DNA of 64,000 nt from the NCBI RefSeq assembly GCF_007004665.1, contig NZ_ML660052.1, positions 434,001 to 498,000 of the forward strand, given 5' to 3'. Under the pieces are notes generated by a model. That model was not told the origin of the DNA. It made no database searches and was given only the letters and a program-made list of their open reading frames with translations. Of the stretch, positions 1-7,961 are shown one piece after another. The DNA is from Denitrobaculum tricleocarpae. Lineage in GTDB: Bacteria; Pseudomonadota; Alphaproteobacteria; Kiloniellales; Kiloniellaceae. How positions within the stretch are numbered: the stretch's first letter is position 1; each line of letters begins with the position of its first letter. A program made the position numbers and the translations under genes.

Positions 1-2
1 AC

Positions 3-395
3 TTGTCCGCACAGGGCGACTGGGCAAAGGTCATGAGAGACTTCGGCTTTCCTGCCGCTGACCGGGAAGCCGCGGAAAGCCCTGCGGAGAACCTTGCGGC
101 GCAATGGGCGGCGTGGCCTGCCATGATGGCGGCAGCGGCCTCCGTGGCAAAAACCGCAGGAAGCATGTCCGAAGAGTCGGCCAAGGCTGCAGATGGGAAC
201 CAGGATCAAGATGACGGCTGCAACGCGCAGGCATCCAGGAAAAACACCCCGGGAGAGCCTGCCCCGTTTGGGACCAAGGCCGCTTCCGCTTCATCTGGCG
301 ATGGCCTGCACAACCTGGACCAGCTCCTCCGCCGGCTTGACGCTATTGAAGAACGGCTGGCCGCTCTCGAATCCAAACAACCCCGCAAGCGGTAA
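3..395 (+). CDS. PhaE/phasin-like PHA accessory protein, 5' truncated
   Basis: The reading frame is already open at the window edge, so the N terminus is missing; 130 residues are visible. The first half is rich in Ala, Trp and Glu, the middle (about residues 60-95) is low-complexity and probably disordered, and the last 30 residues form a heptad-like Leu/Glu/Arg helix (LDAIEERLAALES) with a basic end. Such a C-terminal coiled coil is usual in PhaE and phasin-type PHA accessory proteins. The neighbouring genes (PHA synthase, phaA, phaB) support a role at the PHA granule or synthase. The 3' part overlaps the next gene in another frame by about 185 bases. Assignment rests on context and the helix, not on a diagnostic motif. 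Confidence 0.5.
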   Translation: MSAQGDWAKVMRDFGFPAADREAAESPAENLAAQWAAWPAMMAAAASVAKTAGSMSEESAKAADGNQDQDDGCNAQASRKNTPGEPAPFGTKAASASSGDGLHNLDQLLRRLDAIEERLAALESKQPRKR

Positions 396-1530
396 TCCGG
401 AAAACGGACAAGCGCTTGGAATTGAAACCCTTTTAAGTCAGATTGAGGGACTCGAGGGTGACGATTTCAACAAGGCGCTGACACAGGAGGTCAGTGCTCG
501 GCTGCGCGCTTTACTGGACGGTATCCAATCCTACAGATCACACCCTTACCGTCGTGATCTGGAGGACCCGCCTTCTGCCTGGCAGGAGGGCTCCGCCCGC
601 TTGTTGGATTTTGGTTTGGCGAAACACCGGTCGAAGCGGCCGGGTGCCAAAAGCAAGCCTGCAGTTTTGGTCGTGCCTTCACTGATCAATCGTTCCTATG
701 TGCTTGATCTGAGCGAGAAACGCAGTCTCTGCCGCTGGCTTGCCGGCCAGGGCTTTCGGCCTTTCCTCATGGATTGGGGAGCGCCAAATGGAACGGAGCA
801 GCGGTTTGGTCTCTCAGATTATACCTGCGGGTATCTGGAACGCGCACTGGATCATGTTCTCTCTGTGACCGCGGGCCGGCCTCCCGTGTTGTTGGGTTAC
901 TGCATGGGCGGGCTCCTGACGCTGGCTCTGGCGCAGCGCCGTGCTGAGGACGTCTCCGGTCTTGCCCTGCTGGCGACGCCCTGGGATTTTCATGCCGGTG
1001 AAAATGCCCTGCCTGACGGCCAGTTGGCTGCCGTTTCCAGCAGCTGTCTGCCCCTGGCATCGCGGCTCGGATATCTCCCTGTCGATACACTGCAGAGTCT
1101 TTTCGCGCTTTTGGACCCGATGGCGGTCACCCGGAAATTTGTCGGCTTTTCGAAGCTCGACCCTGACAGCCAGAGCGCCAGGGAGTTTGTCGCGGTTGAG
1201 GACTGGATCAACGACGGGGTGCCGCTCGCAGCGCCTGTGGCTGGCGAATGCCTGGAGGGCTGGTACCGGCGCAATCTGACCGCGCGGGGCGAATGGGAAA
1301 TCGATGGCGAGAAGGTCCGGCCGGAGCATCTGGATTTACCCTGTCTCGCGATTGTCCCCGCCCAGGACCGGATCGTTCCGCCCGGCTCCGCACTTGCGCT
1401 TTGCAAAGCACTCAGGTCCGTCGAGCTTTTGCGTCCGAGATCCGGGCACGTGGGTATGGTCGTCGGACAACAGGCACGCGAGGATACCTGGCAACCTCTG
1501 GCCGCCTGGCTGAGCGCACTGGCCACTTGA
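211..1530 (+). CDS. phaC: PHA synthase, class III PhaC-like alpha/beta hydrolase
   Basis: Alpha/beta-fold enzyme expected to polymerise (R)-3-hydroxyacyl-CoA into PHA. The nucleophile elbow is GYCMGG with Cys231, a cysteine in place of the serine of ordinary esterases, as in PHA synthases. Asp386 (in AQDRIVPP) and His413 (in GHVGM) complete the triad. Length is about 439 residues, longer than class III PhaC (about 355) because of an N-terminal region. Two starts have Shine-Dalgarno matches: ATG 193 (AAGG, 6-base gap) and ATG 211 (AGGA, 5-base gap); 211 is chosen. Both lie inside the preceding gene in another frame. The N-terminal motif GPRPLPLHL resembles, from memory, the start of related alphaproteobacterial hydrolases, which supports the early start. 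phaA and phaB follow. A related depolymerase or esterase cannot be excluded. Confidence 0.7.
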   Translation: MTAATRRHPGKTPRESLPRLGPRPLPLHLAMACTTWTSSSAGLTLLKNGWPLSNPNNPASGNPENGQALGIETLLSQIEGLEGDDFNKALTQEVSARLRALLDGIQSYRSHPYRRDLEDPPSAWQEGSARLLDFGLAKHRSKRPGAKSKPAVLVVPSLINRSYVLDLSEKRSLCRWLAGQGFRPFLMDWGAPNGTEQRFGLSDYTCGYLERALDHVLSVTAGRPPVLLGYCMGGLLTLALAQRRAEDVSGLALLATPWDFHAGENALPDGQLAAVSSSCLPLASRLGYLPVDTLQSLFALLDPMAVTRKFVGFSKLDPDSQSAREFVAVEDWINDGVPLAAPVAGECLEGWYRRNLTARGEWEIDGEKVRPEHLDLPCLAIVPAQDRIVPPGSALALCKALRSVELLRPRSGHVGMVVGQQAREDTWQPLAAWLSALAT

Positions 1531-1637
1531 GCGCGCTTTAGCACCTGAGCGGGTTGGCCACTTGCACGCGCTGCCGGCTTGCACGCCGGGTGTGGACGTT
1601 CTTTCGGAATTTATTGCTTTTCTAACGCACGCACCAC

Positions 1638-1666
1638 TTGCACCGGCGGTGTGGGCGTCGTTATAT
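1638..1666 (+). promoter_or_regulatory. Putative sigma-70 promoter for phaA
   Basis: TTGCAC (1638-1643) and TTATAT (1661-1666) are separated by 17 bases. Transcription would start near 1673, leaving a leader of about 124 bases before phaA. The stretch 1531-1796 otherwise holds only a weak 80-codon frame that runs into phaA and is not credible. Confidence 0.45.
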
Positions 1667-1796
1667 CTTAACAAACGTTTTGCAGTGCAGCTAAACCGTT
1701 CAGCGGCGGTCTGGCTGGCGATGGATTGGGTGTCCGGTCGATATGGCCCGTTGCGGGTAAGCGCCGGTCAGGCACCATTATGGGAGGATCTCAGAT

Positions 1797-2972
1797 ATGA
1801 CTGACGTGGTGATTGCGAGCGCGGCACGGACGCCTGTGGGCTCATTCAATGGCGGACTTTCAAGCGTTCCCGCCTCTTATCTCGGAACGGTGGCGATCAA
1901 GGAAGCGATCAGCCGGGCATCGATCGCGCCCGAAGACGTCGACGAAGCAATCCTGGGACAAATTCTGACCGGCGGCGCAGGTCAGAATCCCGCGCGGCAG
2001 GCGGCCGTCAATGCGGGTATCCCAGTGGAGAAGACCGCTTATCAGGTCAACCAGCTTTGCGGATCAGGTCTGCGGACCGTGGCTCTCGGCTATCAGGCCA
2101 TCAAATGCGGCGATGCCGGCATCGTGGTTGCGGGCGGTCAGGAGAGCATGAGCCAGGCACCGCACGTGGCACATCTGCGCAACGGCCAGAAAATGGGCGA
2201 CCTCAAGTTTGTCGACAGCATGATCCGCGATGGCCTCTGGTGCGCTTTCAACGGTTACCACATGGGCAACACCGCCGAGAACGTCGCAAAGAAATGGCAG
2301 CTGACCCGTGACGAGCAGGACGCCTTTGCTGCTGCATCGCAGCAGAAGGCGGAAGCCGCGCAGACCTCCGGCCGATTTGAGGATGAAATCGTGCCGGTCA
2401 CGATTTCGACCCGCAAGGGCGATATCGTTATCGACAAGGACGAATACCCGAAGCACGGCACCACGACCGACACCCTGGCAAAGCTGCGCCCGGCCTTCGA
2501 CAAAGAAGGAACCGTGACGGCGGGGAACGCATCGGGCATCAACGACGGAGCTGCCGCAGTGGTGCTTATGTCGGCTGACGAGGCCGCAAAGCGCGGGATC
2601 AAGCCCCTGGCCCGCATCGTCTCCTGGGCAACCGAGGGTGTCGATCCTGCGATTATGGGCACAGGACCCATTCCTTCGAGCCGTAAAGCGCTCGAGAAGG
2701 CCGGCTGGTCGGTTGACGATCTGGACCTGGTCGAAGCGAACGAGGCCTTCGCGGCACAGGCTCTGGCGGTGAACAAGGACCTGGGTTGGGACACGGATAA
2801 GGTCAACGTCAACGGCGGTGCCATCGCAATCGGCCATCCGGTCGGTGCTTCGGGTGCACGGGTTTTCGTCACGCTTCTGCATGAGATGCAAAAGCGCGAT
2901 GCCAAGAAAGGTCTGGCTACTCTCTGCATCGGCGGCGGCATGGGCATCGCCATGTGCGTCGAGCGCGACTAA
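1797..2972 (+). CDS. phaA: Acetyl-CoA C-acetyltransferase (beta-ketothiolase)
   Basis: Biosynthetic thiolase of 391 residues that condenses two acetyl-CoA to acetoacetyl-CoA, the first step of PHB synthesis and an entry to the ethylmalonyl-CoA pathway. The active-site residues are in place: Cys88 in NQLCGSGLR, His347 in [10 protein letters not shown] and Cys377 in [19 protein letters not shown] is also typical of the family. The ATG at 1797 has an excellent GGGAGGA site 8 bases upstream, and the length equals that of PhaA enzymes. phaB follows on the same strand after 420 bases that contain a strong terminator, so the two are probably not a simple single transcript. Confidence 0.95.
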   Translation: MTDVVIASAARTPVGSFNGGLSSVPASYLGTVAIKEAISRASIAPEDVDEAILGQILTGGAGQNPARQAAVNAGIPVEKTAYQVNQLCGSGLRTVALGYQAIKCGDAGIVVAGGQESMSQAPHVAHLRNGQKMGDLKFVDSMIRDGLWCAFNGYHMGNTAENVAKKWQLTRDEQDAFAAASQQKAEAAQTSGRFEDEIVPVTISTRKGDIVIDKDEYPKHGTTTDTLAKLRPAFDKEGTVTAGNASGINDGAAAVVLMSADEAAKRGIKPLARIVSWATEGVDPAIMGTGPIPSSRKALEKAGWSVDDLDLVEANEAFAAQALAVNKDLGWDTDKVNVNGGAIAIGHPVGASGARVFVTLLHEMQKRDAKKGLATLCIGGGMGIAMCVERD

Positions 2973-3047
2973 AGCAATTTGCATTTAATCGGACTCAAAA
3001 TTCGCTGCCTCTCGGTCAGCAAATTGCTGATCTTGAACGCAAGTTTT
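2970..3047 (+). repeat. Dispersed palindromic repeat, copy A
   Basis: This 78-base stretch, starting in the phaA stop codon, aligns without gaps to 55349-55426 with 58 of 78 identical bases. Both copies contain an inner hairpin (TCAGC/GCTGA here) and an outer inverted repeat (TTGCATT against AACGCAA here, one mismatch). Both lie directly behind a coding gene. It looks like a REP/MITE-type intergenic element; its family is not identified. Confidence 0.6.
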
Positions 3048-3392
3048 GAGATGCGATGATTTATGAAAAATGCAATCAGCTATGAGCGGCGTCTTCCGGA
3101 GCCGGGCCGAAGGTCCGGCTCGTGCGGGTGCAAAATGAAGTGCCCTCATGATGAAGTTTGAGAGCGGGCTGCCTGGTTGAGGCGGCCCGCTTTTCGTTTG
3201 CTCGGCGCCACTGCAAAAGCTGCTTTGCACCCCTGCGAGAGGCTGGGGAAAAGCGCGGTTTTTTTTCTTTCGATTCGAGCTTCTCCGGTTGGATGAATTC
3301 GAAATACATGCTTTCATACATTTAAGGTGGAATTTCCGCTTTGCGGAATTGTGCGGCGCAAAAATCGAGGCAGTAATTAGGGAGCGAAAAAT
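2973..3392. other. phaA-phaB intergenic region (420 bases)
   Basis: No credible gene. It contains the dispersed repeat (to 3047), a very stable hairpin (3099-3108 pairing with 3112-3121, loop GAA), a rho-independent terminator (3163-3199) and, in the phaB leader, a small hairpin (AATTTCCGC 3331-3339 with GCGGAATT 3343-3350, one bulged T). A clear promoter for phaB was not identified. Confidence 0.7.
3163..3199 (+). terminator. Rho-independent terminator between phaA and phaB
   Basis: An 11-base stem (AGCGGGCTGCC with GGCGGCCCGCT, one G-U pair) closes a 7-base loop and is followed by TTTTCGTTT. It ends transcription about 190 bases downstream of the phaA stop. Confidence 0.8.
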
Positions 3393-4118
3393 ATGGCGCG
3401 TGTGGCGTTGGTGACGGGCGGAACCCGAGGGATCGGGGCAGCCATTTCGATCGGACTGAAAAAGGCGGGCTACTCGGTCGCCGCGACTTATGGCGGAAAT
3501 GACGAAGCCGCAGCAAAGTTCAAAGAAGAACACGGCATCCCCGTTTTCAAGTGGGACGTCTCAGACTTTGAGGCCTGCCGGGCAGGCGTCGCTGCCGTCG
3601 AGGCCGAGGTCGGTCCCGTGGATGTCCTTGTCAACAATGCCGGTATCACGCGTGATACGACCCTGCACAAGATGACGGTCGAGAAGTGGAGCGCCGTGAT
3701 CAGCACCAACCTGGACTCGCTCTTCAACATGACGCGAAATGTGATCGAAGGTATGCGCGAGCGCGGCTTTGGCCGGATCATCAGCATCTCCTCGATCAAT
3801 GGTCAGAAAGGTCAGTTCGGGCAGGCAAACTACTCCGCTGCTAAAGCGGGTGTTGTCGGCTTCTCGAAAGCCGTCGCGCAGGAAAACGCCGCCAAGGGCA
3901 TTACGGTCAACGTGGTAGCGCCCGGCTATATCGGAACCGAGATGGTCCGCGCCGTGCCGGAAGAAGTCCTGAACACCAAAATCATTCCGCAGATTCCGGT
4001 TGGACGTCTGGGTGAACCGGAAGAGATCGCCGACTGTGTGGCCTTCCTGGCGGCCGATAATGCCGGCTTTATCACCGGCGCGACCATTACGGCGAATGGC
4101 GGACAGTACATGGCCTGA
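3393..4118 (+). CDS. phaB: Acetoacetyl-CoA reductase
   Basis: NADPH-dependent short-chain dehydrogenase of 241 residues reducing acetoacetyl-CoA to (R)-3-hydroxybutyryl-CoA, the PHA synthase substrate. The cofactor loop TGGTRGIG is at residues 8-15, NNAGITRD is the PhaB-type NNAG segment, and Tyr147 and Lys151 form the YxxxK catalytic pair after ISSINGQKGQFGQ, which is very characteristic of PhaB rather than FabG. AGGGAG lies 7 bases before the ATG. It belongs to the phaC-phaA-phaB block; a strong terminator follows at 4166. Confidence 0.94.
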   Translation: MARVALVTGGTRGIGAAISIGLKKAGYSVAATYGGNDEAAAKFKEEHGIPVFKWDVSDFEACRAGVAAVEAEVGPVDVLVNNAGITRDTTLHKMTVEKWSAVISTNLDSLFNMTRNVIEGMRERGFGRIISISSINGQKGQFGQANYSAAKAGVVGFSKAVAQENAAKGITVNVVAPGYIGTEMVRAVPEEVLNTKIIPQIPVGRLGEPEEIADCVAFLAADNAGFITGATITANGGQYMA

Positions 4119-4165
4119 TCGGGGGCCGTCGGGCTGACCCTTTTTTTGTCGGCAGAGTTTGAAAA

Positions 4166-4199
4166 AGCGGTGTTGCTTTGAAGCAGCGCCGCTTTTCGT
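4166..4199 (+). terminator. Rho-independent terminator after phaB
   Basis: A 12-base stem (AGCGGTGTTGCT with AGCAGCGCCGCT, two G-U pairs) with a TTGA loop is followed by a T-rich tail, 48 bases past the phaB stop. Confidence 0.8.
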
Positions 4200-4311
4200 T
4201 GTTCAGTAAGTGCATAAGACCTTGTTGTATGCGCGATGATCACGCCGACGAGTCTTAAGCCTCAAGCTTTGCTTGCAGGATTGTGCAGGGCTGGTCTAAG
4301 AGGGCTTTACC

Positions 4312-5211
4312 ATGTCTCAGATCGCACCCCCAAAAGGACCAAGTTTCCAGGCCACCGCAATCGGTGGACTGGCCGTCTTGCTCTGGGCGCTGCTCGCGCT
4401 CTTCACGACCTGGGCAGGTGATATCCCGCCTTTCCAGCTCTTGGGCATGACCTTCAGCGTCGCCTTTTTCGTCAGCTGTATCTATTGGATTTGTCGTGGG
4501 CGCCGGGCGCTGGAAAACCTGAGGCAGGCGCCGAAGGTCTGGATCCTGGGTGTCGGCGGTCTGTTCGGATATCACCTCTTCTATTTTATTGCCCTGGGGA
4601 ACGCGCCCGCGGTTGAAGCCAGTCTGATCGCTTACCTCTGGCCACTTCTGATCGTGGTTTTTTCATCGCTTCTGCCGGGCGAGAAGTTGAGGTGGTTCCA
4701 TCTCGCCGGTGCGCTCATGGGCTTGGGCGGAGCTGCTCTCCTGGTGACGCGGGGCGGCAGCATCTCCTTTGATGCGACCTACAGCCTCGGTTACCTGGCG
4801 GCGGTGGTATGCGCGTTGATCTGGTCAGGTTATTCGGTCACCAACAGGGTCTTTGGCGCGGTTCCGACCGATGTGGTTGGCGGCTTCTGCGGGATTGTCG
4901 CCGTCCTGGGAACTTTCTGTCACCTCGTATTCGAGCAAACGGTGATCCCGGATGTGACGCAGCTGCTGGCGTGCCTGGCGCTTGGCCTCGGGCCGGTGGG
5001 GGCGGCTTTCTTCGTCTGGGATTACGGCACCAAGCACGGGAATATCCAGGTTCTGGGCGCCTTCTCCTACATGGCGCCCCTGCTGTCCACGCTGATCCTG
5101 ATTGCATTCGGCCGGGCCGAGGCGACCTGGTTCGTCGGTCTTGCCTGTCTTCTGATCGTTTGCGGAGCCGTGGTGGCGTCCAGCGACATGATCAGGCGCC
5201 GCCGGACGTAA
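4312..5211 (+). CDS. EamA/DMT-family transporter, YddG-like
   Basis: Inner-membrane protein of 299 residues with about ten hydrophobic segments arranged as two EamA halves (roughly 15-145 and 155-290). Segments such as EASLIAYLWPLLIVVFSSLLPGE resemble the aromatic amino acid exporter YddG more than generic RhaT-type members. The likely role is efflux of amino acids or related metabolites; the substrate cannot be read from sequence. AAGAGGG lies 7 bases before the ATG. It stands alone, behind the phaB terminator, and converges on the cupin gene. Confidence 0.8.
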   Translation: MSQIAPPKGPSFQATAIGGLAVLLWALLALFTTWAGDIPPFQLLGMTFSVAFFVSCIYWICRGRRALENLRQAPKVWILGVGGLFGYHLFYFIALGNAPAVEASLIAYLWPLLIVVFSSLLPGEKLRWFHLAGALMGLGGAALLVTRGGSISFDATYSLGYLAAVVCALIWSGYSVTNRVFGAVPTDVVGGFCGIVAVLGTFCHLVFEQTVIPDVTQLLACLALGLGPVGAAFFVWDYGTKHGNIQVLGAFSYMAPLLSTLILIAFGRAEATWFVGLACLLIVCGAVVASSDMIRRRRT

Positions 5212-5242
5212 CCCGCAAAGCTCCTTTAAGGCATCCGAGCGC

Positions 5243-5674
5243 TCAGCCGGGTCGCCAGTCCGGTGCGGCCAGTTCGAAGCCTTCGAATTGGAATGCCGGG
5301 GCCACCGTGCAGCCGACCAGGGTCCAGTCGCCAGAGGATTCCGCGCTTTGCCAGGCGTTGGCCGGAACTATGATCTGGGGTTTCTCGCCCGTGAGCAGAT
5401 CACTGCCCAATCGCTCGGTCCTGGACGCGATGCCGTCTTCCGAGATTCCCAGATCGAGCGCGGCGCCGGCGTACCAGTGCCAGATCTCAACCGCATCGAC
5501 CCGGTGCCAGTGTGAACGTTCCCCCGCCTTCAGGAGGTAGTAGATCGCAGTCTGATCTCCACGGGCACCATTCCGGGCGTTATGACGATAGGTCTCGACG
5601 AAGTGCCCGCCTTCCGGATGTGCCGTGAGTCCGAGATATTCAATGATATCTTGCGCGCTGGCGGTTGCGGTCAT
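5243..5674 (-). CDS. Cupin, DUF985 (Cupin_5) family
   Basis: Single-domain cupin of 143 residues. The conserved pattern WHRVDAVEIWHWYAG (about residues 55-70) carries the histidines and glutamate of the metal-binding cupin motif, and HPEGGHFVETYR near the N terminus is the family hallmark. The biochemical role of DUF985 proteins is poorly defined; a small-molecule or sugar-binding role has been suggested. It lies downstream of the glutathione S-transferase gene on the same strand, separated by a short tandem repeat, and may share its transcript. Confidence 0.8.
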   Translation of the reverse strand: MTATASAQDIIEYLGLTAHPEGGHFVETYRHNARNGARGDQTAIYYLLKAGERSHWHRVDAVEIWHWYAGAALDLGISEDGIASRTERLGSDLLTGEKPQIIVPANAWQSAESSGDWTLVGCTVAPAFQFEGFELAAPDWRPG

Positions 5675-5686
5675 CTTTTCTGCTTT

Positions 5687-5736
5687 CGGCTTTTAGTCTT
5701 CAGCTTTTAGTTTTTCAGCTTTTAGTCTTCAGCTTT
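5687..5736. repeat. Short tandem repeat, about 14-15 bp unit
   Basis: Between the cupin and the glutathione S-transferase gene the unit CAGCTTTTAGTCTT is repeated about three and a half times with small changes. The run ends at the GST stop codon region. It is AT-richer than the flanks and does not encode protein. Confidence 0.75.
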
Positions 5737-6358
5737 CCGGGGGACGCGTGTCCTGCATCGAAGGGCGGGCGCTCAGGGTTTCATACCAACTTGTCAGTCC
5801 CGGACGTCCCTCGCGCCAGTTGTCCACGGCGAACCTCAGATCCAGATAGCCGAGCGCGCAACCCACGGCGATGATGCCGAGCGTCGGTCTGTTGTCCGCA
5901 GGAACACTTGGCAGGCTTCCATCTGCAATCATGCTCTCGAAGTGGTCCAGAGTGCGGCTGATCTTGGCGCGCATCCGTTTATGATGGCCTTCCCAGCGCA
6001 GATTTTCCGGACGCATCCGCATTTCCACCATCCTGGCCAAGGCGGCATCAAGCAGCCCGTCGGCGAGCGCCTCGAGGTTCAGATCCGCGAAGCGGGCGCT
6101 GCCGGACTCCGGTGTGAACTTCTCGCCGTCGTGCAGACTGTCCAGGTACTGGCAGATCACCGGCGAATCGCAGAGTACCATGCCGTCGTCCAGGATAAGG
6201 GCGGGAACCTTCCCCAGCGGATTGATGCTGCTGAGGTCGGATCCAGGGCCCATAGGATTATCATCGTGGAGCTCAATTCGGTCGGATAGCCCGGCTTCCT
6301 GGGCGAGAACCCTGACTTTACGGGCATAGGGCGAGGTTGCGGAATGGCGCAGATGCAT
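5729..6358 (-). CDS. Glutathione S-transferase family protein
   Basis: Protein of 209 residues with a thioredoxin-like N-terminal domain: ATSPYARKVRVLAQEAGL (about 7-24) includes the likely catalytic Ser/Tyr region, NPLGKVPALIL carries the cis-proline of the glutathione site, and CDSPVICQYLD gives the ES/DS glutathione-contact motif. A helical C-terminal domain follows from about residue 85. It probably conjugates glutathione to electrophiles or acts in a maintenance role; the substrate is unknown. Confidence 0.85.
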   Translation of the reverse strand: MHLRHSATSPYARKVRVLAQEAGLSDRIELHDDNPMGPGSDLSSINPLGKVPALILDDGMVLCDSPVICQYLDSLHDGEKFTPESGSARFADLNLEALADGLLDAALARMVEMRMRPENLRWEGHHKRMRAKISRTLDHFESMIADGSLPSVPADNRPTLGIIAVGCALGYLDLRFAVDNWREGRPGLTSWYETLSARPSMQDTRPPES

Positions 6359-6532
6359 GGCGCTGAAAAAACTCCCGTCTTGGATGCTTCACGAAAGATG
6401 CGGTGGTGACTGCCGGGTAGCTTAAGACTGCGGACCGGTTATGCAATCCAAAAGGTTTCTGCCTCTATAATGCTCTGCAGTCCTGGGCCGGTCCTATGGC
6501 TTCTCGCAACAATTGTGGTATCTTCGCGCGCT

Positions 6533-7270
6533 ATGTGGACAGATGTTGTTGATCTAAGAGAGTTTTACGAGTCCAGGATGGGGCACGTCGCCCGCCATAT
6601 GCTGCGCCTTGGCATAAGGTCCATGTGGCCGGACCTGCGGGGGCAGTGCCTCTTGGGGCTGGGGTACTCGACGCCTTATCTGCGGGTCTTCAAGGAAGAA
6701 TGCGAGCGGCTGGTCGCCTTTATGCCGGCCTCGCAAGGCGTGCATCATTGGCCACCCGAAGGACCCTGCATGGTCTCGCTGGTCGATGAGACGGAGCTGC
6801 CGTTACCGGACTACTCGGTTGACCGGGTGCTGCTGGTGCACGGTGTGGAGAGCACGGAGTATCTCCGTGACATGCTGCACGAAGTCTGGCGGGTTCTGAC
6901 CGGCGAGGGGCGCCTTCTGGTGGTGGTCCCTAACCGGCGGGGTATCTGGGCACGCAGCGACCGGACCCCTTTGGGTTGGGGACATCCTTATTCGCAAGCT
7001 CAGCTCTCACGGTTGTTGCGGCAAAACCAGTTCATGCCCATGCGGACCGGGCGGTCGCTTTTTGTGCCGCCGACACGCTCCAACACCCTGTTGCGCTCGG
7101 CACCCGCCTGGGAGCGTATGGGTGGCCGTTTCTTCCCGACCTTCTCGGGCGTCGTGATGATCGAGGCGGGCAAGCAGCTCTACGCGGCCAGCCCGTCGCG
7201 ACAGCGCATCAAGGTTCGCCGGCCAAGGGTCGTGCAGATGCCCCAGGTCGCGCGCCGGAACCGGGTTTAG
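6533..7270 (+). CDS. Class I SAM-dependent methyltransferase domain protein
   Basis: Protein of 246 residues with a degenerate Methyltransf_11-type fold. The motif I region is RGQCLLGLGYSTPYL, the acidic loop is unusual, and LPLPDYSVDRVLLVHGVE followed by LHEVWRVLTGEGRLLVVVPNRRG is the typical post-motif region. Internal ATG 6533 is preferred to 6470 because related proteins, as I recall them, start MxTDVVDLRxFY and the upstream segment looks like non-coding DNA. The substrate is unknown. It converges on metW with a 22-base gap. The region up to about 6470 holds no other gene. Confidence 0.7.
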   Translation: MWTDVVDLREFYESRMGHVARHMLRLGIRSMWPDLRGQCLLGLGYSTPYLRVFKEECERLVAFMPASQGVHHWPPEGPCMVSLVDETELPLPDYSVDRVLLVHGVESTEYLRDMLHEVWRVLTGEGRLLVVVPNRRGIWARSDRTPLGWGHPYSQAQLSRLLRQNQFMPMRTGRSLFVPPTRSNTLLRSAPAWERMGGRFFPTFSGVVMIEAGKQLYAASPSRQRIKVRRPRVVQMPQVARRNRV

Positions 7271-7292
7271 ACCTCTCGGGCCGGATCCGAGA

Positions 7293-7961
7293 TCAGCTTT
7301 TGCGGCGCAGGAGAAAAATCGCCTGCTGGCCGATCAGGTTGGCCCACCAGAGCGAGCGTGCTGTGGTCATGCGCCCGCGCTCATCGAGGATAAGCGAGCG
7401 CTCGACCTCGACATTCAGGTCTTCGCAGAGCAGCAGGAAGTCCCTGATCGTACAGAGATGAATGTTTGGCGTTTCATACCACTGGGCCGGCAGGACCCGG
7501 GTGACCGGCATGCGTCCCTGCAGGAGCAGGCGGCGCCGAACCTTCCAATATCCGAAGTTCGGAAATGAAACGATGGTCTTGCGCCCGATCCGGGCCAGTT
7601 GCTCCAGCACGAGATGGGGCGCATGGACCGCCTGCAGGGTTTGACTGAGCACGGCGTAGTCGAAAGCATCGTCGGGATAGTTGCCCAGGTCGGTGTCCGC
7701 GTTACCCTGAATGACCGAAAGCCCGCGGGCGACACAGGCATTCACACCGGCTTGCGAGAGTTCGATCCCGCGCCCGGTAACCTGCTTCTCTCTGAAAAGA
7801 TACTCCAGGAGCGCCCCGTCTTCGCAGCCGATGTCCAGGACCCGCGAGCCCTTCTCGATCATGTCCGAGATCAGCTTGAGGTCCGCGCGCAATTCGCTGC
7901 GCTCAGGGAGGTTTTCAGGGGGGGGCGCGCTCATCGCTGGCAGGCCTTGGTCGGGACTCAT
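7293..7961 (-). CDS. metW: Methionine biosynthesis protein MetW
   Basis: Methyltransferase-fold protein of 222 residues. The family signature is clear: [18 protein letters not shown] (about 38-55), [26 protein letters not shown], and [17 protein letters not shown]. MetW is regularly found with MetX and is required with it for homoserine acylation in several bacteria. The start overlaps the metX stop in an ATGA arrangement, so the two are translationally coupled. A second in-frame ATG ten codons in is possible. Confidence 0.93.
   Translation of the reverse strand: MSPDQGLPAMSAPPPENLPERSELRADLKLISDMIEKGSRVLDIGCEDGALLEYLFREKQVTGRGIELSQAGVNACVARGLSVIQGNADTDLGNYPDDAFDYAVLSQTLQAVHAPHLVLEQLARIGRKTIVSFPNFGYWKVRRRLLLQGRMPVTRVLPAQWYETPNIHLCTIRDFLLLCEDLNVEVERSLILDERGRMTTARSLWWANLIGQQAIFLLRRKS

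Noticed and set aside
1562-1804. 80-codon frame before phaA
   Set aside because: It contains the predicted phaA promoter and leader, overlaps the phaA start and ribosome site and has no family features.
5687-5736. Possible CRISPR array
   Set aside because: Units are only 14-15 bases with no spacers and no cas genes are nearby; it is a simple tandem repeat.
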